Positions 1 to 5,972 of a stretch of 5,972 nt of DNA are shown one piece after another. Every line of letters begins with the position of its first letter. Positions within the stretch are counted from its first letter, which is position 1. The position numbers and the translations under genes were made by a program. The notes under the pieces were generated by a model, which was not told where the DNA came from, did not search any database, and was given only the letters and a program-made list of their open reading frames with translations. Source of the stretch: Proteobacteria bacterium UBA2133 (GTDB lineage: Bacteria; Pseudomonadota; Gammaproteobacteria; Arenicellales; UBA868); NCBI GenBank assembly GCA_002327725.1, contig DCXP01000027.1, positions 1 through 5,972 of the forward strand, given 5' to 3'.

Positions 1-1159
1 GGGCGGCTCTTATGTGCCGGCCACGGTGTCGGATCGTCTGCAACGTTTTTTTGTTGAACATAAAGTGCAGCCTTACGGGGCGTTCGCTTTGTCGAAGCAG
101 GCGGGCGAGGAAATGGATGAGTCTTATGCGGCTGTCGCATCGCTCATCAATGCGGCAGATGATGAGATCACTATTGGTCCATCAACCACACTGAATTTCT
201 ATATTCTGGCCCAAAGCCTTAGGCACCTGTTACGGGTCGGCGATGAGATCGTGGTGACCAACCAGGATCACGAGGCGAACATCGGTTGCTGGCGACGCCT
301 GTCGGAACACGGCATCGTTATCCGCGAATGGCGGGTAGGCAAGGCCGATGGCGAACTGGATCTCAATGATCTTGAAGCACTGATCACCGACAAGACCCGG
401 ATTGTCTGCTGTACCCTGTGTTCCAACCTGGTGGGTACCCACAACGATATGGCAACGATTGCCGAGATGGCCCATCGCGTAGGCGCGCTGGTGGTGGCGG
501 ACGGGGTGTCATACGCGCCTCACGTCATTCCGGATGTGAAGACGCTCGGCGTGGATTTTTATGCCTACAGCACCTACAAGACCTTCGGCACGCATCAGGG
601 CGTGCTCTGGGGTTCAGGTGAGGCGCTTAAAAAAACCGAAGGACAAGGTCACTTTTTTAATGAGGAAAAATCCCGGTATCGGCTCAATCCCACCGGGCCC
701 CAGCACGCCCAGATTGCCGCTCTTGCCGGAATCACCGAGTATTTCGATCAGCTTCATCAGCACCATTTCGGCGAGCCGGACTTAAGTCTTCATCAGCGGG
801 CACGAAAGACCTTTGAACTGGTGGGTAAGCACGAGGCAAAACTGGCAAACATCCTGCTTGACTACTTGAAGGCACGGGAAGATATCCGGATACTCGGACA
901 GGATCACGCCGTCCCCGGTCATCGCGCATCAACCATCGCCTTTCATGCCCGGGTGATGCCCTCAAAACACATCGCCGAACAACTTGCCGAGAGCAGGATC
1001 GGTGTAGGGTCAGGCGATTTTTACGCACTGCGGTGTGTTGAGGCGCTGGGGATGGATCCAACAGACGGCGTTGTACGGGTCAGCATGGTTCACTACAACA
1101 CGGTTGCGGAAGTCACCAAACTGGTCGAAACGATCGATTCGATCCTGCCGGGCAGTTAA
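1..1159 (+). CDS. Class V aminotransferase-fold PLP enzyme, cysteine-desulfurase-like (5' truncated)
   Basis: This is a fold-type I PLP enzyme of the class V aminotransferase / NifS-like superfamily. It most resembles the 'cysteine desulfurase-like' VC1184-type subgroup, whose reaction is not established. The frame is open to base 2 and reads GGSYVP before the GTG at 14. That matches the (DNA)GGS-x-VP start of the family, so the true start lies upstream and perhaps 15-20 residues are missing. Numbering from the codon at 14, visible landmarks are the phosphate-binding GPSTT (55-59), QDHEAN with His86, the cofactor-ring Asp163 in VVADGVSY, and STYKTFGTH with the predicted Schiff-base Lys189. 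The C-terminal subdomain ends with VRVSMVHYNT, normal for the group. The segment where SufS/CsdA carry their catalytic cysteine reads GVGSGDFYALRC, so sulfur transfer is unlikely. Aminotransferase, lyase or epimerase activity remains possible. The stop is TAA. The gene lies 77 nt upstream of the dehydrogenase on the same strand, probably in one operon. Confidence 0.9.
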   Translation, partial: GGSYVPATVSDRLQRFFVEHKVQPYGAFALSKQAGEEMDESYAAVASLINAADDEITIGPSTTLNFYILAQSLRHLLRVGDEIVVTNQDHEANIGCWRRLSEHGIVIREWRVGKADGELDLNDLEALITDKTRIVCCTLCSNLVGTHNDMATIAEMAHRVGALVVADGVSYAPHVIPDVKTLGVDFYAYSTYKTFGTHQGVLWGSGEALKKTEGQGHFFNEEKSRYRLNPTGPQHAQIAALAGITEYFDQLHQHHFGEPDLSLHQRARKTFELVGKHEAKLANILLDYLKAREDIRILGQDHAVPGHRASTIAFHARVMPSKHIAEQLAESRIGVGSGDFYALRCVEALGMDPTDGVVRVSMVHYNTVAEVTKLVETIDSILPGS

Positions 1160-1188
1160 CTTCACTTGCGTCACGTTTCACTGGGATT

Positions 1189-1213
1189 GATCAGGTTAAA
1201 GAGTCAGATCAGG
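1189..1213. repeat. Short direct repeat GATCAGG in intergenic gap
   Basis: The heptamer GATCAGG occurs at 1189-1195 and again at 1207-1213, 18 bases apart start to start. Each copy is followed at a short distance by an AAAGA sequence. The first copy includes the palindrome TGATCA. It lies just upstream of the dehydrogenase start, so it could be a tandem regulator site, but a 7-base repeat can easily arise by chance. Confidence 0.2.
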
Positions 1214-1240
1214 ATGAGTAAAGACGGAGTCAAAAAATGA
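1214..1240 (+). CDS. Possible 8-codon leader ORF overlapping the dehydrogenase start
   Basis: An ATG at 1214 opens a frame reading MSKDGVKK and ending in TGA at 1238-1240. The stop overlaps the dehydrogenase ATG as ATGA, the classical arrangement for translational coupling. No strong ribosome binding site precedes it: AGG touches the ATG directly and AAAGAG is 10 nt upstream. It may be accidental, since the dehydrogenase has its own Shine-Dalgarno inside this frame. Confidence 0.15.
   Translation: MSKDGVKK
1226..1229 (+). promoter_or_regulatory. Ribosome binding site of the dehydrogenase gene
   Basis: GGAG lies 7 nt before the ATG at 1237, followed by an A-rich spacer. An in-frame TAA at 1219-1221 rules out any longer version, so the start at 1237 is well fixed. 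Confidence 0.75.
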
Positions 1241-3654
1241 AACAGCATGCACGGGTCGTGATCATTGGCGGCGGAGCGCTTGGTGCCGGGCTGCTGTACT
1301 TCCTGACCAAAGAAGGCTGGGACGATATTGCCCTGATCGAAAAAGGGGAACTCACCTCCGGATCGACCTGGCATGCGGCGGGACTCATCCCTCATTTCAT
1401 CGGGGGTTTGAGTATGGCCAAGGTGCATCAGGAAGCGCCCGACCTATACCGAACGCTCGAAGCGGAAACCGGCCAGGCGACCGGCTGGCATGGCTGTGGC
1501 GCCATTCGCCTCGCGCTGACCGATGAAGAAGTGGACTGGTTCCATTACGTAAAAGGAATTCTGGATGCAGTGGGCAGTGAATGTCATCTGATCAGTCCGG
1601 CCGAGATTCTTAAACTGCACCCCTTGCTGGTGGTCGATGACGTCAAGATGGGTTTCTACACGCCCAATGACGGCCATACCGACCCGGCGAGCGCCACCAA
1701 CGCCATGGCCGCGGGTGCGCGCCAAGGCGGGGCAACGATTTATCGGCATACCCGGGTGACCGGAACCCGGCTTCTGGAAAACGGTGAATGGGAGGTCACG
1801 ACGGATAACGGCGCGATTATCTGTGAGCACCTGATTAACGCTGCCGGCAGTTTTGCAAAACAGATCGGTGAGTGGGTGGGTCTTGATCTGCCCATCGTGA
1901 ATATGGAGCACCATTACCTGGTCACCGATAACCTGGCCGGGGTCGAGGCATTGGACCGGGAGCCGCCGGTGGTGCGCGATCCCAAGGCGTCCTGCTACTA
2001 CCGGCAGGAGCAGCAGGGTATTCTGATCGGCCCCTATGAACGGGCCAATGCGCAGACCTGGGGACTTGATGGCGTTGACTGGAACTTTGACATGGAACTG
2101 TTGTCGCCCGCGCTTGAGCGTCTCGAAACCAGTCTTGAACACGCGGCCGAGCGTATCCCGTGCTGGACCAACGCCGGTATCAAGCGTGTGGTCAATGGAC
2201 CCATCACGCATACGCCGGACGGCGGTTTTCTGCTGGGACCGGCGGAAGGCCTCAGGAACTACTGGCTGTGTTGCGGCGCTTCTATCGGGATTACTCAGGG
2301 GCCGGGGTGCGGCAAATATCTTGCGCAGTGGATGGTTCACGGCCAGACGGAAATCAATGTTCGCGATATGGATCCGAGACGTTATGGCAAGTGGGCGAGC
2401 GGCGATTACGCTATTGCCAAATCCATCGACGAATACCAGCAGATGTACCAGCCCCACCTGCCGGGTGAGTACCGCGACGCCGGTCGCCCCACACGGGTAA
2501 CCCCGCTCTATGAAAAACTGAAGCAGGCCGGCGCAGCCTATGCCGATACCTTCGGCTGGGAGCGGGCCAAGTGGTATGTCCCTCAAGGCGTGGAAGAGGA
2601 GTATGGCTTCAGGCGCAACAACAGTTTTGATGCGGTCGCCAGCGAGTGTCGTGCGGTGCGCGAGGCGGTCGGTCTCACCGACCTCAGCAGTTTCGCCAAG
2701 TACGAGGTTACCGGCGACGATGCATTTACTTTTCTTGAAAGAATCTGCGCCAACCGGGTGCCGGCGAAAGTTGGCGGCGTGGTTCTCTCGCAGATGCTGA
2801 CCACCTTGGGCGGGATCGAAAGCGAAGCAACGCTGACCTGTCTCGCACCCAATCACTACTACCTCCTGTCAGGCGCGGTAGCAGAACTGCATGACCTCGA
2901 CTGGCTGGTTCAGCATATAGAAAAAGACGAAGACGTCACGGTAAGCAATGTAACGGATGATTTCGGTGTGCTGGTGGTCACGGGACCTAATTCGCGCGAG
3001 GTGCTCGTGAGTTTGACTGATGCCGGGCTTGCCAACGAAGACGGCTTTACCTGGATGTCGGCACAGGAGATCACGGTAGCCGGGATCAATGTGCGCGCGC
3101 TTCGGGTTTCTTATGTCGGCGAGTTGGGGTGGGAGTTGCATTGCCCGATGGAAAAACTGGCTGATCTGGACGATGCCCTTATGCAGGCAGGAAAGGCTCA
3201 CGGGATCCAGCGTTTCGGGACCTACGCCATGAATGCGCTGCGGCTGGAAAAGGCCTACAAGGGCTGGGGGTCGGAACTGACAACGGAGATCTCCCTCGTG
3301 GAGTCAGACATGCTCCGTTTTGCGCGTAAGTCCGGAGGCTATATCGGCGCCGATGTGGTTGAGCAGAAAAAGCGTGACGGAGTGCCGATTCATCTGGTGT
3401 ACTGCGAGGTAGATGCAAAAGACGCCGATCCCATGGGCAACGAGCCGGTGCTTGATGGCGAAAAGATCATCGGCATCACCACCAGCGGCGGTTATGGCCA
3501 CTGTGTGCAGAAAAGCCTTGCTTTCGCCTATGTGAACACCGGCTATGAATCTGCCGGCGCCACTTTTGACATCCGGATACTCGGAGAGTTGCGAAAAGCC
3601 ACGGTGCTCTCTGAGGCGGCGTGGGATCCCGATAACGAGCGACTCAAAAGTTAG
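1237..3654 (+). CDS. Dimethylglycine/sarcosine dehydrogenase-family flavoprotein with GcvT folate domain
   Basis: The 805-residue protein fits the usual 800-860 residues of DMGDH/SARDH enzymes. In that family, a secondary or tertiary N-methyl amine is oxidised on FAD, electrons pass to ETF, and the methyl-derived carbon is captured by tetrahydrofolate. Domains in order: a DAO-type FAD domain (about 5-375) with the dinucleotide motif GGGALG (11-16) and Glu35; a short linker domain (about 378-430); a GcvT-like folate domain (about 435-710) with SFAKYEVTG (485-493) and YVGELGWELH (626-635); and a GcvT C-terminal barrel (about 717-800). STWHAAGL (43-50) is the family signature whose histidine, here His46, carries covalently bound FAD in characterised DMGDH and SARDH. 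The FAD domain closes with GITQGPGCGKYLA. No signal peptide or membrane segment is evident, so it is probably cytoplasmic. The start is fixed by GGAG 7 nt upstream and an in-frame stop. The exact substrate (dimethylglycine, sarcosine or another N-methyl amino acid) cannot be decided from sequence. Confidence 0.94.
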   Translation: MKQHARVVIIGGGALGAGLLYFLTKEGWDDIALIEKGELTSGSTWHAAGLIPHFIGGLSMAKVHQEAPDLYRTLEAETGQATGWHGCGAIRLALTDEEVDWFHYVKGILDAVGSECHLISPAEILKLHPLLVVDDVKMGFYTPNDGHTDPASATNAMAAGARQGGATIYRHTRVTGTRLLENGEWEVTTDNGAIICEHLINAAGSFAKQIGEWVGLDLPIVNMEHHYLVTDNLAGVEALDREPPVVRDPKASCYYRQEQQGILIGPYERANAQTWGLDGVDWNFDMELLSPALERLETSLEHAAERIPCWTNAGIKRVVNGPITHTPDGGFLLGPAEGLRNYWLCCGASIGITQGPGCGKYLAQWMVHGQTEINVRDMDPRRYGKWASGDYAIAKSIDEYQQMYQPHLPGEYRDAGRPTRVTPLYEKLKQAGAAYADTFGWERAKWYVPQGVEEEYGFRRNNSFDAVASECRAVREAVGLTDLSSFAKYEVTGDDAFTFLERICANRVPAKVGGVVLSQMLTTLGGIESEATLTCLAPNHYYLLSGAVAELHDLDWLVQHIEKDEDVTVSNVTDDFGVLVVTGPNSREVLVSLTDAGLANEDGFTWMSAQEITVAGINVRALRVSYVGELGWELHCPMEKLADLDDALMQAGKAHGIQRFGTYAMNALRLEKAYKGWGSELTTEISLVESDMLRFARKSGGYIGADVVEQKKRDGVPIHLVYCEVDAKDADPMGNEPVLDGEKIIGITTSGGYGHCVQKSLAFAYVNTGYESAGATFDIRILGELRKATVLSEAAWDPDNERLKS

Positions 3655-3669
3655 CCGCCAAGACGTCTA

Positions 3670-5715
3670 TCAGAGCGCGGCACAAAGGCGCAGACTGTCA
3701 TAGATGGCCGCGTGGATATTGCGGCTGGCGACGGCGTCACCAAGACGGAATAACTGGTAGGTGCCATCAGGATTATTGACCTGACCCTGGGGCTTACCTG
3801 CCAGCAGGGCGGTCTGGTCCACTTCGCCGAGATTGCTCGAGCCTGCTTTGAGGTCAAAATAAAGCTCATCTGCCGGCAGCGTGCCGCTGTCGCAGACAAT
3901 CTGATCAAAGCGCCGCGTCAAGTTCGTATTGGTGTACTCGTTGAAGATGGTCGCGCTGAATCCATCGTCTTCACGGCTGATTCCGGTGAGCCGCTGGTTA
4001 AGGGTGATGGTCACCCCATTTTCATAAAGGCTCTTGAGATAGGCCGGGTGGTTGCTGCCGCCGATGTCCGGTGCAATCATCATCTCCGGCGACAGATACT
4101 CAAGGCTGCAGCCGTTTTGCGCGAGAAATTCGGCAGCGGTCATGCCGGCGTGCTGCGCATTGTCATCAAAAAAGAGGACATTGTTGCCGATCGGTACGGC
4201 GCCTGAGAGGATGTCCCAACTGCTTACGGCGTGTTCCTCGCCTTCTTTGAGATATCCCGCGTGGGGAAGGCCGCCGGTGGCAATAAGAACAATGTCGGGC
4301 GAGGTATCAATGACAGTCTGTGCTGCTGCAAAGCAGTTAAAGCGCGTGTTGACGCCCAGTCTTTCACATTGATCAAAGAGCCAGTCGGTGATACCCAGGA
4401 TCTCTTTTCGGCGCTGCAGTTTTGCCGCGAGATTGACCTGGCCGCCGTGCATACCGGAGGCCTCCAGGATGGTCACGGTGTGGCCACGCGAAGCGCTTAC
4501 CCGGGCTGCTTCAAGACCCGCCGGACCCGCACCCACCACAACGATGTTCCTGGTGGGCTCACTGCGTCTGCTGATGACATGCGGCAGGGCGGCCTCGCGC
4601 CCGGTCGCCGGATTATGCGCGCACAGGGCCTCGCCTTCACCGTAAATCCGGTCGATGCAGTAACCCATGCCGACACAGGGACGGATCTGATCCTCTTCAC
4701 CGCGCATGATCTTGGCAACGATGTGCGGGTCCGCAATGTGAGCCCGGGTCATGCTGACAAGATCGAGCAATCCTTCTTTGATGGCGTAGCGTGCGGTTGC
4801 GACATCGTTAATCCGGGCGGCGTGCATGACCGGCAGATCAAAATGGCGCTTTACTTCGCCGGCGAATTGAAGATGCGGCGCCTGCGGGGTACCCATGTTG
4901 GGGATCAGGCCGGCAAGCCCGACACTGGTCGCACAGTGACCGCGGTTGATGTTGAAAAAATCGATCATGCCGGTGGCGGCGAGCAGTTCACCGATCTTAA
5001 GACCCTCATCAAACTGCAGCCCGCCATCGAGGGCCTCATCAAACATCATCCTGATGCCGACAATGTAGTCATCACCGACCTGTCGGCGGATCTCCTCAAG
5101 GACCTCAATCGAAAAGCGGATCCGGTTTTCCAGCGAGCCACCGTATTCATCGGTCCGGCGGTTGACCGCCGGTGTCCAGAAACTGTCCAAGAGGTGCCCG
5201 TCGGCATAAACCTCAATACCGTCAATCTCACCGTCACGACAGCGCGCCACCGCCGCGCCATAGGCCTTGACAGTGCGCCGGATATCCCAGTCTTCCATGG
5301 CTTTGGGAAAGGCCCGGTGGGCCGGCTCGCGGACCGCAGAGGGCGCAATCACCGGCAGCCAGTCGCCGGCGTAGTTTGAGGTGCGCCGTCCGAGGTGGGA
5401 TATCTGGCACATGGTCGCGGCGCCGTGGGCGTGCACCCGTCGGGCGAGTTCCCGAAAGTGTGGCACGATGGCGTCGTCGCCTGCGTAGAGATTGCCGTAA
5501 GCCGCGGGCGAGTCCGGCGCGACCAGGGTGCCGCCGCCGAACATCGTAAGACCGATGCCTCCTTTGGCCTTTTCTTCGTGATACAGCTGATAGCGCTCCT
5601 TGGGCAGGCCGTCCTCTGAATAGGCCGGTTCATGGCTGGTCGACATGACACGGTTTTTGAGCGTCAGGTGTTTCAGCGTGAGCGGCTGCAGTAACGGATC
5701 AGTGTCGGGATTCAT
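3670..5715 (-). CDS. Trimethylamine dehydrogenase-like NADH:flavin oxidoreductase, probable N-methyl amine demethylase
   Basis: The 681-residue protein has the full TMADH / 2,4-dienoyl-CoA reductase architecture: an FMN-binding Old Yellow Enzyme barrel (about 8-335), an iron-sulfur loop (about 345-370), then FAD/ADP-type nucleotide domains (about 388-681). Landmarks are QISHLGRRTSNY (104-115), NRRTDEYGGSLENR (185-198), ALCAHNPATGRE (363-374), VVVGAGPAGLEAA (392-404), ATGG (479-482) and LFRLGDAVASRNIHAA (655-670). The iron-sulfur loop reads CVGMGYC and later a Cys (Cys347, Met350, Cys353, Cys365), lacking the second standard cysteine. The barrel has YADGHLLDSFW (170-180) where DCR has HGAHGYL and TMADH has YGAHSYL. 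As I recall, similar variants occur in the stachydrine/hydroxyproline-betaine demethylase relatives, which suggests demethylation of an N-methylated amino acid. The second nucleotide fold is degenerate (FFDDNAQHAG), so ETF is a likelier electron partner than NADPH. It is probably cytoplasmic. It converges on the dehydrogenase gene with 15 nt between stops. Confidence 0.92.
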   Translation of the reverse strand: MNPDTDPLLQPLTLKHLTLKNRVMSTSHEPAYSEDGLPKERYQLYHEEKAKGGIGLTMFGGGTLVAPDSPAAYGNLYAGDDAIVPHFRELARRVHAHGAATMCQISHLGRRTSNYAGDWLPVIAPSAVREPAHRAFPKAMEDWDIRRTVKAYGAAVARCRDGEIDGIEVYADGHLLDSFWTPAVNRRTDEYGGSLENRIRFSIEVLEEIRRQVGDDYIVGIRMMFDEALDGGLQFDEGLKIGELLAATGMIDFFNINRGHCATSVGLAGLIPNMGTPQAPHLQFAGEVKRHFDLPVMHAARINDVATARYAIKEGLLDLVSMTRAHIADPHIVAKIMRGEEDQIRPCVGMGYCIDRIYGEGEALCAHNPATGREAALPHVISRRSEPTRNIVVVGAGPAGLEAARVSASRGHTVTILEASGMHGGQVNLAAKLQRRKEILGITDWLFDQCERLGVNTRFNCFAAAQTVIDTSPDIVLIATGGLPHAGYLKEGEEHAVSSWDILSGAVPIGNNVLFFDDNAQHAGMTAAEFLAQNGCSLEYLSPEMMIAPDIGGSNHPAYLKSLYENGVTITLNQRLTGISREDDGFSATIFNEYTNTNLTRRFDQIVCDSGTLPADELYFDLKAGSSNLGEVDQTALLAGKPQGQVNNPDGTYQLFRLGDAVASRNIHAAIYDSLRLCAAL

Positions 5716-5719
5716 GAAC

Positions 5720-5893
5720 TTATCCTCGTCTTAACGGCAGGGTAGCACAGCGAAAAGAGCCTCCGGTCGAAGGCACACAATCAAAAGGCAGCCGCTCTTG
5801 TTGAAGCACAGGATCGGCTAGAGGTTTCATGCCGATACCGGTCCCCAGTATTACGTGCTGCAGGGGATCAAATTCGTTCCCGATGCTCAGCAT
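5720..5893 (-). pseudogene. Amidinotransferase-like N-terminal fragment
   Basis: A minus-strand frame open from 5956 to the TAA at 5722-5720 contains an ATG at 5893. From this ATG it encodes 57 residues beginning MLSIGNEFDPLQHVILGTG. The pattern NE(F/W)DPLxxVI(V/L)G is typical of the start of glycine/inosamine amidinotransferases and related guanidine-group enzymes, which run to several hundred residues. Here similarity seems to fade after about residue 25, and the frame ends after 57 codons. No catalytic Cys/His/Asp region is present, so any such gene is only a remnant. The ribosome binding site is weak (GAG 3 nt before the ATG). Its stop lies 4 nt before the next gene, as in an operon. It could instead be a small real protein or a chance resemblance. 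Nothing else was recognised in 5894-5972. Confidence 0.35.
5723..5727 (-). promoter_or_regulatory. Ribosome binding site of the TMADH-like gene
   Basis: On the minus strand GAGGA stands 7 nt before the ATG at 5715-5713. It supports this start and lies inside the last codons of the upstream amidinotransferase-like frame, whose stop (5722-5720) is 4 nt from the ATG. Confidence 0.75.
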
Positions 5894-5972
5894 GATCTCG
5901 AAGATTCCGATATCAATTGAGAGCGCAGTGCGGCGCGCATCGACTTCTGTCGGTGACTACGCCGGGCCGACC

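Noticed and set aside
1444..2856. A 470-codon open frame antisense to the dehydrogenase gene
   Set aside because: It lies wholly opposite a clearly recognisable enzyme. Its translation shows no known domain, and long antisense frames are common in GC-rich coding DNA.
4231..5379. A 382-codon open frame antisense to the TMADH-like gene
   Set aside because: It shadows a gene with intact family motifs along its whole length. The translation is not recognisable and its codon pattern follows from the opposite strand.
5755..5825. Short inverted repeats such as GCCT/AGGC and AGCCG/CGGCT as a terminator or riboswitch
   Set aside because: The stems are only 4-6 bp with loose loops and no T-run. They do not resemble a glycine or other riboswitch I can recognise.
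5829..5972. Plus-strand frame from ATG 5829, preceded by AGAGG and open to the window end, as a divergent gene
   Set aside because: The visible 48 residues are rich in Ser, Ile and Pro and match no family I recognise. They lie opposite the more convincing amidinotransferase-like frame. The Shine-Dalgarno-like match and short open stretch could be chance, but a continuation beyond the window cannot be excluded.
5716..5972. A sigma-70 promoter for the TMADH-like gene, such as TAATAC on the minus strand near 5855
   Set aside because: The only -35-like partner, TTTGAT, gives a spacer of about 13 bases, which is too short, and the site lies within the possible coding fragment.
1..5972. CRISPR arrays, tRNA or rRNA genes, insertion sequences
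   Set aside because: No spaced repeats, tRNA-like cloverleaf, rRNA motif, transposase or terminal inverted repeat was seen. Nearly all bases are in three metabolic genes.

Overview
The window holds three large genes and one short fragment, with a coding density of about 95% and moderately high GC. The codon use, the Shine-Dalgarno spacing and the protein families fit a proteobacterium, perhaps a marine or soil alpha- or gammaproteobacterium. That placement rests on resemblance only, because no rRNA or marker gene is present.

Layout: (1) bases 1-1159, plus strand: a 5'-truncated class V, PLP-dependent aminotransferase-fold protein that looks like a cysteine desulfurase but lacks the desulfurase cysteine. 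(2) bases 1160-1236: a 77-nt gap with a short direct repeat, a possible 8-codon leader ORF and a good ribosome binding site. (3) bases 1237-3654, plus: an 805-residue flavoprotein of the dimethylglycine/sarcosine dehydrogenase family, with an N-terminal FAD amine oxidase and a C-terminal GcvT-like folate domain. (4) bases 3670-5715, minus: a 681-residue flavoprotein of the trimethylamine dehydrogenase / 2,4-dienoyl-CoA reductase family, of the type associated with N-demethylation of betaine-derived amines. It converges on gene 2 with a 15-nt gap. (5) bases 5716-5972: no complete gene. On the minus strand there is an open frame whose start resembles the N-terminus of an amidinotransferase. It stops 4 nt before the start of the third gene.

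Inferred job: the two flavoproteins are both of kinds that remove N-methyl groups from secondary or tertiary amines. The folate domain of the dehydrogenase would capture the one-carbon unit on tetrahydrofolate. The window therefore reads as part of a catabolic island for an N-methylated amino acid or betaine. The class V enzyme could act on the resulting primary amine or amino acid, but its substrate cannot be read from the sequence. The most unusual features are the iron-sulfur motif of the TMADH-like protein, which has Met where the second cysteine is expected, its non-canonical active-site segment, the missing cysteine in the class V enzyme, and the amidinotransferase-like fragment.
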